Positions 56,646-64,000 of a stretch of DNA of 64,000 nucleotides are shown here, piece after piece. A model generated the notes under the pieces. The model worked only from the letters and a program-made list of their open reading frames with translations, searched no databases and had not been told where the DNA came from. The translations under genes were made by a program, and so were the position numbers. Each line of letters opens with the position of its first letter. The first letter of the stretch is position 1. This DNA comes from Sphingomonas faeni (GTDB lineage Bacteria; Pseudomonadota; Alphaproteobacteria; Sphingomonadales; Sphingomonadaceae): assembly GCF_024273235.1 (NCBI RefSeq), contig NZ_JANBVH010000020.1, forward strand, positions 1 through 64,000, given 5' to 3'.

Positions 56646-59600
56646 TGCGCGACCTTCGTGCCAAAGAGCGTGTTGAGGAGCGGATTCACCCGGAACGGTC
56701 GACCGTCAGCAGCGTCCGACCTGTCGAATGGCCGTTCCTCAAGCAGGGCCATCAGCAGGCCGTAGTCCACGACGGTCTGCCCGGAGAGATCAAGGCCGAG
56801 ACCTTCGATCACGCCGTCCTTGATGTAGTACGCCGTGATGTCGTCACCCTTGGTGAACTCCACGATGCCGCGAAATACCGCTAGCATATCACCGACAAGC
56901 CCAAGCTCGACGGGCAGCGACTGCTCGCGTCGGCGCCGGCTCGCCATCGTCTGGAGACGTGCGCCGAACGACTTAGCTCCGGTAGAAGAGGCTCCCGAGA
57001 AGACCTGCTGGACGAGACTGTTGTAGCCCCCCGTCGCCTCTAGCACCTGACCGCGGAACATATCAGTATCAAGGTGCTCCCGCTCCAGCATGTCATCGGC
57101 AAGCGTCGTCGACCACGTCTGCAGCGGTACGACCTTGACCTCACCCGCCATCGATGCCCGACGCGGATCCTGGATCCAAGAGAGCGCGTGTTCAGGACGA
57201 CCGACAAAAATCACGCGAACGCGCCCTTCCCGTACAGGCTTCAACCGAAGCGCCTGATCCACCCAGCTTGCATCCCAGGGACTGAGTTCAGGCACGACAT
57301 ACAGGGTGACCTGATCCTTGCCGGGCTTCAGTTCCTTTACCATCGCGTCGGCGGTCATGAACGACCGCGCGTGGACTTCCACGGATGACCGCCCGTCAAT
57401 CGCCTCGCCGAGTGACGCAAGCGCGCCAGTCACCATCTCGATGCTTGACGAGCGACTTCCGAAAATCAGCGTGACCGGCGCACGGTCTCGCAGCAGATCG
57501 GTTTCCTGGCTGAGCGTGAGCGGACAGGTCACGCCCTCCGGGATGCGCATAAGGTCATTCTGCCGGAGCTTCCGGCGCGTAGAACCCGGATCGAATTCCG
57601 ACGGAGCCGCCTTGTCGAGGAAATCCCCGCGCGTCGTGGCGATCTTGTCATCGTCGCCCAGCAGACGAAGGATGGTTGGTGACCTCAGCGCCCAGCGTGA
57701 GCCAGACACCTCTCGGAGAACACCCAGACCCTCCATCTCGTCGAGTAGATCCTCAACTACCGCAAGCCGGTTCGCCTCGCTGAAGGCTTCCGGCCACCAG
57801 CTCTCAGCTGCGTCCAGAACCTCGACGGCCGACATGCCCTCACCGATCCGGCCATTCATCGCGTCGCGGAGTGCGCGGTCGGCAACGATATTCGCGATCA
57901 GCGCGTAGCGCTGCTCGATCTTGATAGTCATGTCGAAGGTTTCACCAATCTCCTTCTCGATGCCGATGTCCTCGTCGTCGAGGGCCTCCTTGATGTGAGC
58001 GGCGGTGATAACCACTGGCGAACGACGCTTCTTCACGTCCGCGACCAACGTCTCCAGCAGACCCTTGCAGAACTTCTGCACAAGCACAGGATAGTAGTTG
58101 CAGTAGCTGAGGATGCGCCAGACGTCCTCGCGGTTCTGGAACTCGTATCCCATGCCAGCCATCGGGCGGGTGACCAGGAGTTCGGCATCCCCGAGCTCAG
58201 CGTCCATCAGCGGACCGATGCGCTGCGCGTCCGAGGCGATCTGCTTGAGAGGAGAGTTCTCCGTGTGAACCAGGCGGGTCACATTGTGTAGACCAGCCAG
58301 CACGAACTTGAAGCGGCGCCCGGTGTCATCCATCAGCTTCTGAAGCTGGATGAAGTGCACGAAGTTCTTGGTTGAATCCGACTTTATGAAGTTATCTGTT
58401 TCGTCAAGCAGGACCAGGATCCGCCGCTTAAAGTCCGCATCAAGCCACACCCGTACGCCATCGCTGAACTTGTCACTTGTGTCGACAGGACGATTAAAGA
58501 CCGTCGTGAACTCCTTCGAGATCGAGAACCAGAGGTTGCCGGCGCTGCCGCTCAGTTCTCGAATGCTTACGTAGACGGCGGCGCTCCCGGAAATAGTGTC
58601 CTCAGCCTCGTCCGCAACTTGCTTTAGCAACGCGGTCTTACCAAGCCGGCGCCCCCCGTAGACGATGCAGCTGCCGAAGGGGTCGAGCAGCGTCAGCCTC
58701 TCCTTGACGCGGCCGAAGAACATCTCGCGCGGCACCGCACCGTTACCATAGTCCTTGTAGGGATCGGCGTAGGCGAAGGGCTGCGCGAGCTCGATGAGCG
58801 TCAAGCCACGGCCCTCCGGCTCGGCGAGTGCGAAGACGACCATCGCCTCGTCGACGACCAGGAGCTTCGACCGGTTTTCGAGGCAAGAAAGGTGTAGCTG
58901 GCGCCTGCGCTCGGGAAGCACCGTATCTGTGACGATGTAGATCAGGCGCTGTACGCCGGCCTCCGCCTGAAGACTACGAAGTTCCCCATCGTTCGGCAGC
59001 CGCATGCCAATGCAGACCCGGTAGTTTCCATCGGTGAGACTGCCAAAATCGGGGAGGAGGACGGATGCCTCGTCCTTGAACAGATCGATCCGCATGTCGA
59101 CAACATACAGCTTTCGGCTGTTTCGCTGCTGCGACGACCGCACGTCCACCCGCAGACCGAACTGCTCGAACATGCGCTCAAGCCGCAGAGCAACGTCGGC
59201 CTCCTGCCTGCCTGAGGCAACGGACCGACGCAGTTCGCTCCAAAGCTCAAGACCCTCGAGGGCCTCAACGCGTCGGTCCGATTGAAGACGGCCGAAGTCC
59301 AGGCCGGCGAAGCCCGATCCCTGACCGATCGCCGTTGCAAGCTGATCGAGCGACGGACGTGGCGTAGCCGTCAGCTGCTCCGGAACAGCTGGGTAGAAGG
59401 CGCGAAACCGCGGGTTCGGCGAAGTGGTCTCGGGAAGCGCCCTTCCGTCTTGCAGGAACTCCAGATACTCGTTTGCGGTTAGGAGGTCGTCTCCGACCAC
59501 GAGGCTACGCACCTTGGCCAGATCGCCAGCAGCGGCGGTACCGGCCTTCGCCATCGCCTCGATCCGCGCCATCAACGCATCCCTCGGACGCTTTAGCAGC

Positions 59601-62600
59601 GTCTCCACCTTCGTGCGCACGTCGTCGATAAGGCCGTAGGCGGCCTTAAAATCGAGAATCTGTTCGAGCTCGACGTCCTCGCCTCGGGATTCAAGCGGGA
59701 CCTCGCTAGGAAGCTCGTCAGGCGAGATTCGATCGAGCAGCGAAAGAAGCGACTGTGCCTCGTCCTGCGAACCGGCGCCGCTAGTCCGCTGCGCCCGGTC
59801 AACCAGCAACCTTGCCTCGAGAAGCTGGGAGTTCAGGGCGTCACGCCTGGTCCCCATATCGTCGAGCCTGAACTCCTGCAGACCCTGCACATCCTCCGCC
59901 GGGATTGCGTAGTAGCCCCCGAGAGAAAGCATCATTGCCGCGGGAATGTGCGAACCGGTCGAGATGCGATCTCGAACCTGCTCGGCGAATGCCTCCGGTC
60001 CGACCGGCTCCGACAGTCCGGCTGGGTCCGAGTGGACCAGCAACTCAAGCACGGTTTCTGGGACGTATGGCGACGGAAGCCACCCTAGGCCGAAGTCCAA
60101 AGTCGGTACCCAGAGTAGCGGCGCATGAACGGCCGCTAGGTGATCCGTTGGCTGAGGAGTTCTTCCCAAACCCCGCACGAGGCCAAGGAAGCCAGCGAGT
60201 GCGCGCCGCGCCGAACGCACTGCGCCCTCTTCCAGCGCTCCGTTTGGCTCGTACCGTTCGAGTGCCGCGTCAAGCGCAGTCGTCGCGTCTACGATCTCGG
60301 TCCTGTCACGCTGGATGTTCGCCAGGGTGCGCTTAATCGCCGGTGCTGCGTCACTGATTTCAACATACTCGGCGCAAGTTGCAGCTATCCCTTGGATAAG
60401 GCCTACCATCCTGTCGCGCGCGATGCCGTCGATGCCGGTCATTTTGAAGTTGTTCGCCCGAATTTCCGCCACCGCCAGGAGATCAATGATCTGTCCACGG
60501 TCGCGGTAGCTCGTCGCGAATTCTCGCGTCGCCTCGAGCGCGGGATTGCCACCCTTCGCGACGCGGTCACGAAGCCGGCCAAGCTCACCGTCGCTCTTGG
60601 TCAACACGTTGCGGAGCTTGTTGCCGAGCTGGAACTTGTAGGTCTTGTTCGAAAAATCCTCGATGTCGCTCAGGACCCGCGCAATCAGACGGCGCGAATT
60701 TTCGTCGTCCTTGGCCTCCTCTCCCGCCGCACGCATAAGCGCCGGACTGAGATTGAGGCCGTGCTTGAGCGGGGCCCCGAGCGCCTCGCGGAAGACGTGG
60801 ACCGCGTCACCGAGACCGTCCGCGACGTTCCGCAGTTCCTCGAGCGCGTCCTTGCCTGCAGGATCGTTGTGGAACAGCGCAAACTCCGCAAGCGATCCGA
60901 GCGCGAGGATCCGACGTGCGACGGCATGTGGAGCTTCGTCCTCCATTTCGCTGAAGGTATTGTGCACGCCTTTGAGTAATTCGTGCACAAACGGGCTTCC
61001 CTGAAGCGCCGCATGGCTGACGTGTCCTGAGATGGCGGCGAGACGCAGCTCCGCTCTACTCAGTGGGAATGCATCGAACAGGGCTGCCTCGCTCGCAGCC
61101 CGGGACATATGGAAGGCCAGACCGAACCGACCACCTGCGACGAAATTCTCGAACCGTTCCAGCAGCATCGGCTGGAGCGGATCGGGCCCTGGCGTCGCCG
61201 TAACAGGGTCCACCTGCTCATCGGACGCGTCGGTGAGGCCATCTCCCATGATCGCGTCTGCGAGTTGCTCCGAGCCGACATCCATCTCGATCGGCTCGTC
61301 GGGGACGTCGGCATCCTGCGCAGAATCCCAAAGGCCGGCATCGGCGACGCCGTCATCCGACGCGTCGTCATCCACTATCTCTTCAGTGGCATTGGGGGGG
61401 GCCACGACCTTCAGATCCAGCGAGATTGCTGGCGCCGCGGTAGTCTCTCCCGGTTCAATCCCAGATCCAGTCTTGATCCTGTCCAGCGCTTCGATGGCGC
61501 GCTCCGCCGCGTCGCGGCTGTGGGTGACGGCCTTGGCCTTAAGCGACATGGCCTCCGGCAAGCGGGCCATCTGCATCTTGCCAAGGATCTCTTTCGCGTC
61601 CGCTATCGCCGACCCGGCTTCACTCGCGAGTTCCTCGGCGATCGATAGGCTAGCCTCCAGTTCGGCCGCCAATTCCGGCTCAACCAGTTCTGCGAACGGA
61701 CCCGTCGGCGCGACCGGAATGCTCTCCTCGGGCTCCTGCGCCTCAACCATAACGGTGAGTGCCGCAGTGAAAACCTCGAGTGCACGATCGAGCAGTCGCG
61801 CCGAATCGATCCCCCTGGGACGCGACGCCACAAACGCCGAGAGTGCCTCTGCAGCGCGCCCGACGTGCGAGGACAGCTGGTCAAGAACATCCGCGTCGGG
61901 GGACGAAGCGGAGCGAGCCGCGGCGACTATCGCGGCCATCTCGTCCGCCCACTGCTCCAGACCGTCAGACATCGGCGTCCGTTCGGTATCGACCGTAGCC
62001 AATGGCGTCGCGTTCGGCTCAGCCTGCGGGGAAATGTGCAAGTCGTGGTCTTTCTCTTGAAGTGTCGCGGGATCGCCGCCCTGTTTGCCGTCATCGTCCG
62101 CCTCGCCGATGGCGAGTGTCTTCGCGGCCTCGCCAGCGTCGCTGATCACAATCGTGCCCTCCGCAGGGTTCGTCGGGAACGTCTGGAGGTCGGTCTCCCA
62201 GTCGTAGTCGCTGCGGTGGAGATGCTTGCTGACGTCCGCGATGAATTCTCGAAGCGGTAAATAGTGGTCGTCGGCGGCTATCATTCTCCGCACTTCCGCC
62301 GGCAGGGGCTTGATGTAAGCCCTGCGGAACAGGTGAGCGAGGGCCAAGTCGAGTTGCCCCCCGTTTGCGAGGGTCTCGGCGATGTCCATGTCGGTCTTAG
62401 GTGGCGTGTGGCGCCCGGATGCCTGCGAGATGCCCGCAGAAAGACCGTAAGCCGAGCTCAAGATGTTCTTGAAGATCGACCAGTATTGGCGCTTGGCCAA
62501 CGCCACGCTGCGCTTTGCGATCTGCGTGAAAGCGACGGCAAAGCGGGGATAGCGCAGTCCAGCATGCAGGAGAGCGGCAAACTCCGCCTGGCTAGGCCTC

Positions 62601-64000
62601 TGCAAAGGCCAGCCGCCGAAGCCACTAAGCCTCATGAGCAGATCGCGTTCCTCGTGGATCGCACGCAACTGACTGTTCGCGACCGTCGCGTTCGCGGCGA
62701 GCCAGTCGACCGTCACGAACGCTGGAAGCCTGATGACGGGCTGTAGCTCAGACCAAGTCCGGTCGTCGCCTTCGGGCGTAGAGTCGGACGAAGCGCCGCC
62801 CCCGTCTGCATCATCTTCGCCGGTCGTATCCGAAACAACGACCGCCGCCGCCTCTCGCTCGATTGGGGCCTCGGGCTCGGCTACCGGTGCAGCAGTCACA
62901 ACGGAGACCTCGTCCTTCTCCAGAAGTTGCCGCCAGGCGCGAGGGTCGGTCACCTGAAACGCCGTGTCCTGCTCGTTGGCAGGCTCTTCCTGCCCAGACG
63001 TGCCCTCCCCTTCGATGGCGCCTATCCCGTCTTCCGCCGCGGCTTCGTCCTCCTCGTCGGAGACATCGAGGGCGAACCGCGTCATGTAGTCGCGAACCTT
63101 GGACTGGAACGAGAGTGGCGCGGGGAGCGAGGTGGAGGCCGCGGTGTGCCCGTATCCGTATCGGAGGCTCGAGACGAAGTGGGCGATGCGATCCGGGTCA
63201 TCCCCCATGACCGTCGTAGCCACCGTGATCTCGATCGGATTGGGCAAACGGTAGCTGACGTCAAATATCGGGATCTCGAGCTTGGCGAGAAGGCCTTTCG
63301 GATCCACCGGCGTGGGCGCGTCCTTGAAGGCCTTCTGCACGGGTACCATCGACCAAAACGTCCGATACACGCTCAGCCCACGCGGGAACGACATCTGGAA
63401 ATAGCCCGCTGTCGACCAGTAGTGACCTGTTCCGGTTCCCACGCCGCCCAGCCGGACGGTTCGGGCGACCACCGTGGGACAGTATCGTTCCAGAAGCCTG
63501 GCGGTAGACGCCGCGATCGGCTCCGCCTGCTCGTAGAGAGCCGTCTTGCGTTCCGCGATGCGGGCGGCGTGCCCAAGCCTGATCCTGACGATGCGAACCC
63601 CGGGCCAGCGCCGGGACGCGTCGAGGCGCTCCGTGCCGAGCGCCATCTCGCCACCCACCTTTCCGTCGGTGAGCCACGGCCAGAGCGACGAGGCACTCGT
63701 GCTGTCGATCATGACGAAAGGACGATCGCCGACCTCGGCACGCTCGTCTAGGATCTCGCGAACAAACGTCTGGAAGCTCTCGCGTTCGACCGCGGGTCCA
63801 CCGAGCGATGCCTTGATGTTTGGGCTGGCGATCTTCTTGAGCGCCTCGAATAGCGGCTCCCAGCTGGCCGACCACCGCATGCCGCCATCGTGCCAGCCGA
63901 CGCGCGCGGTCGTGCGGCCGGTGTCGCAGTCGATGCGGGTCGCGATGCATAGCTTTCCGGAAGTGGCGGAGAAGCGGTTACGCGCCTGCGTAAGTACCGA
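56642..64000 (-). CDS. Giant protein with pPIWI_RE-type RNase H domain and STAND-like ATPase (5' end outside window)
   Basis: The frame is open from the window edge to TGA at 56642, at least 2452 residues; numbers here count from the first visible codon. Residues 1-310 resemble the C-terminal RNase H domain of pPIWI_RE proteins: FVMIDSTSASSLWPWL, GVRIVRIRLG, HYWST...FWSMVP, and PIEITVATTVMGDDP with LPAPLSFQSKVRDYM. An acidic linker follows (about 312-410), then roughly 1300 mostly helical residues. A STAND/AAA-like ATPase lies near 1750-2050 (MFFGRVKERL, Walker A YGGRRLGKTALL near 1781, Walker B ILVLLDETDNF near 1860), then a winged-helix-like region and a second P-loop-like core lacking Lys (VTLIFGSRSSS). 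An ATG at 63880 cuts the RNase H domain and is unlikely as the start. It precedes the kinase gene with 4-bp overlap. Confidence 0.68.
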   Translation of the reverse strand, partial: SVLTQARNRFSATSGKLCIATRIDCDTGRTTARVGWHDGGMRWSASWEPLFEALKKIASPNIKASLGGPAVERESFQTFVREILDERAEVGDRPFVMIDSTSASSLWPWLTDGKVGGEMALGTERLDASRRWPGVRIVRIRLGHAARIAERKTALYEQAEPIAASTARLLERYCPTVVARTVRLGGVGTGTGHYWSTAGYFQMSFPRGLSVYRTFWSMVPVQKAFKDAPTPVDPKGLLAKLEIPIFDVSYRLPNPIEITVATTVMGDDPDRIAHFVSSLRYGYGHTAASTSLPAPLSFQSKVRDYMTRFALDVSDEEDEAAAEDGIGAIEGEGTSGQEEPANEQDTAFQVTDPRAWRQLLEKDEVSVVTAAPVAEPEAPIEREAAAVVVSDTTGEDDADGGGASSDSTPEGDDRTWSELQPVIRLPAFVTVDWLAANATVANSQLRAIHEERDLLMRLSGFGGWPLQRPSQAEFAALLHAGLRYPRFAVAFTQIAKRSVALAKRQYWSIFKNILSSAYGLSAGISQASGRHTPPKTDMDIAETLANGGQLDLALAHLFRRAYIKPLPAEVRRMIAADDHYLPLREFIADVSKHLHRSDYDWETDLQTFPTNPAEGTIVISDAGEAAKTLAIGEADDDGKQGGDPATLQEKDHDLHISPQAEPNATPLATVDTERTPMSDGLEQWADEMAAIVAAARSASSPDADVLDQLSSHVGRAAEALSAFVASRPRGIDSARLLDRALEVFTAALTVMVEAQEPEESIPVAPTGPFAELVEPELAAELEASLSIAEELASEAGSAIADAKEILGKMQMARLPEAMSLKAKAVTHSRDAAERAIEALDRIKTGSGIEPGETTAAPAISLDLKVVAPPNATEEIVDDDASDDGVADAGLWDSAQDADVPDEPIEMDVGSEQLADAIMGDGLTDASDEQVDPVTATPGPDPLQPMLLERFENFVAGGRFGLAFHMSRAASEAALFDAFPLSRAELRLAAISGHVSHAALQGSPFVHELLKGVHNTFSEMEDEAPHAVARRILALGSLAEFALFHNDPAGKDALEELRNVADGLGDAVHVFREALGAPLKHGLNLSPALMRAAGEEAKDDENSRRLIARVLSDIEDFSNKTYKFQLGNKLRNVLTKSDGELGRLRDRVAKGGNPALEATREFATSYRDRGQIIDLLAVAEIRANNFKMTGIDGIARDRMVGLIQGIAATCAEYVEISDAAPAIKRTLANIQRDRTEIVDATTALDAALERYEPNGALEEGAVRSARRALAGFLGLVRGLGRTPQPTDHLAAVHAPLLWVPTLDFGLGWLPSPYVPETVLELLVHSDPAGLSEPVGPEAFAEQVRDRISTGSHIPAAMMLSLGGYYAIPAEDVQGLQEFRLDDMGTRRDALNSQLLEARLLVDRAQRTSGAGSQDEAQSLLSLLDRISPDELPSEVPLESRGEDVELEQILDFKAAYGLIDDVRTKVETLLKRPRDALMARIEAMAKAGTAAAGDLAKVRSLVVGDDLLTANEYLEFLQDGRALPETTSPNPRFRAFYPAVPEQLTATPRPSLDQLATAIGQGSGFAGLDFGRLQSDRRVEALEGLELWSELRRSVASGRQEADVALRLERMFEQFGLRVDVRSSQQRNSRKLYVVDMRIDLFKDEASVLLPDFGSLTDGNYRVCIGMRLPNDGELRSLQAEAGVQRLIYIVTDTVLPERRRQLHLSCLENRSKLLVVDEAMVVFALAEPEGRGLTLIELAQPFAYADPYKDYGNGAVPREMFFGRVKERLTLLDPFGSCIVYGGRRLGKTALLKQVADEAEDTISGSAAVYVSIRELSGSAGNLWFSISKEFTTVFNRPVDTSDKFSDGVRVWLDADFKRRILVLLDETDNFIKSDSTKNFVHFIQLQKLMDDTGRRFKFVLAGLHNVTRLVHTENSPLKQIASDAQRIGPLMDAELGDAELLVTRPMAGMGYEFQNREDVWRILSYCNYYPVLVQKFCKGLLETLVADVKKRRSPVVITAAHIKEALDDEDIGIEKEIGETFDMTIKIEQRYALIANIVADRALRDAMNGRIGEGMSAVEVLDAAESWWPEAFSEANRLAVVEDLLDEMEGLGVLREVSGSRWALRSPTILRLLGDDDKIATTRGDFLDKAAPSEFDPGSTRRKLRQNDLMRIPEGVTCPLTLSQETDLLRDRAPVTLIFGSRSSSIEMVTGALASLGEAIDGRSSVEVHARSFMTADAMVKELKPGKDQVTLYVVPELSPWDASWVDQALRLKPVREGRVRVIFVGRPEHALSWIQDPRRASMAGEVKVVPLQTWSTTLADDMLEREHLDTDMFRGQVLEATGGYNSLVQQVFSGASSTGAKSFGARLQTMASRRRREQSLPVELGLVGDMLAVFRGIVEFTKGDDITAYYIKDGVIEGLGLDLSGQTVVDYGLLMALLEERPFDRSDAADGRPFRVNPLLNTLFGTKVAQ

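Noticed and set aside
40660..64000. Second attachment site of the island inside the window
   Set aside because: I looked for a repeat of the tRNA 3' end (TTCGAGTCCTCTTCCGGGC) and found none, so the far boundary must lie outside.
63880..64000. ATG 63880 as the start of the giant gene
   Set aside because: The frame stays open to the window edge with natural-looking sequence (SATSGKLCIATRIDCDTGRT), and the ATG would cut into the RNase H domain without a good ribosome binding site.

Overview
This 64 kb window is GC-rich alphaproteobacterial chromosome, most like Sphingomonas or a close sphingomonad. The reasons are the large TonB-dependent receptors, the ScfR-type propionate regulator, a DUF2093 protein, an NDUFA9-like protein next to uppP, and several families of paired GC-rich palindromic repeats between and inside genes. 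No database search was run; all names come from reading the translated sequence.

Left part (1-40.6 kb), ordinary chromosome. Positions 192-9791 (minus strand) are a propionyl-CoA/methylmalonyl-CoA operon: pccB, three small unknown genes joined by 4-bp overlaps, methylmalonyl-CoA epimerase, a crotonase, methylmalonyl-CoA mutase, biotin synthase and pccA. A divergent ScfR/PccR-like regulator and TTTGCAAA-type operator copies sit at the head. Three genes of this operon (pccA, bioB, scpA) carry a palindromic repeat inside the reading frame. Then follow a thioesterase; clpB with a sigma-32-like promoter; two TonB receptors flanking a decayed aspartyl beta-hydroxylase; an M23 peptidase; xseA and purD with overlapping start codons; an HhH membrane protein; an MlaA protein without a lipobox; a CNNM/CorC protein; an OmpA lipoprotein; csaA; a GST; gltBD; uppP and an NDUFA9-like reductase.

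Right part (40.6-64 kb), a genomic island. It begins at tRNA-Leu(CAG) followed by a P4-type tyrosine integrase. After short cargo (a cupin-like protein, a SirB1-family protein, gene remnants) comes a probable defence region. Module A is an AddA-like UvrD helicase-nuclease and an AddB-like nuclease, divergent from a BrxR/CapW-like WYL regulator with an AT-rich inverted-repeat operator between them. Module B, running off the window end, is a P-loop kinase protein (548 aa) and a giant protein (at least 2452 aa). The giant protein shows a pPIWI_RE-type RNase H domain at its visible start and a STAND-like ATPase near its end. An intact IS21-family element (istA, istB, multiple terminal repeats, 8-bp target duplication) lies between the modules, inserted between the WYL gene and its terminator.

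The most interesting item is the module A plus module B island. A pPIWI_RE nuclease domain continuous with a STAND ATPase, encoded beside a polynucleotide-kinase-like partner and near a regulated AddAB-like pair, does not match any defence system I can name. Whether the two modules work together is inference.
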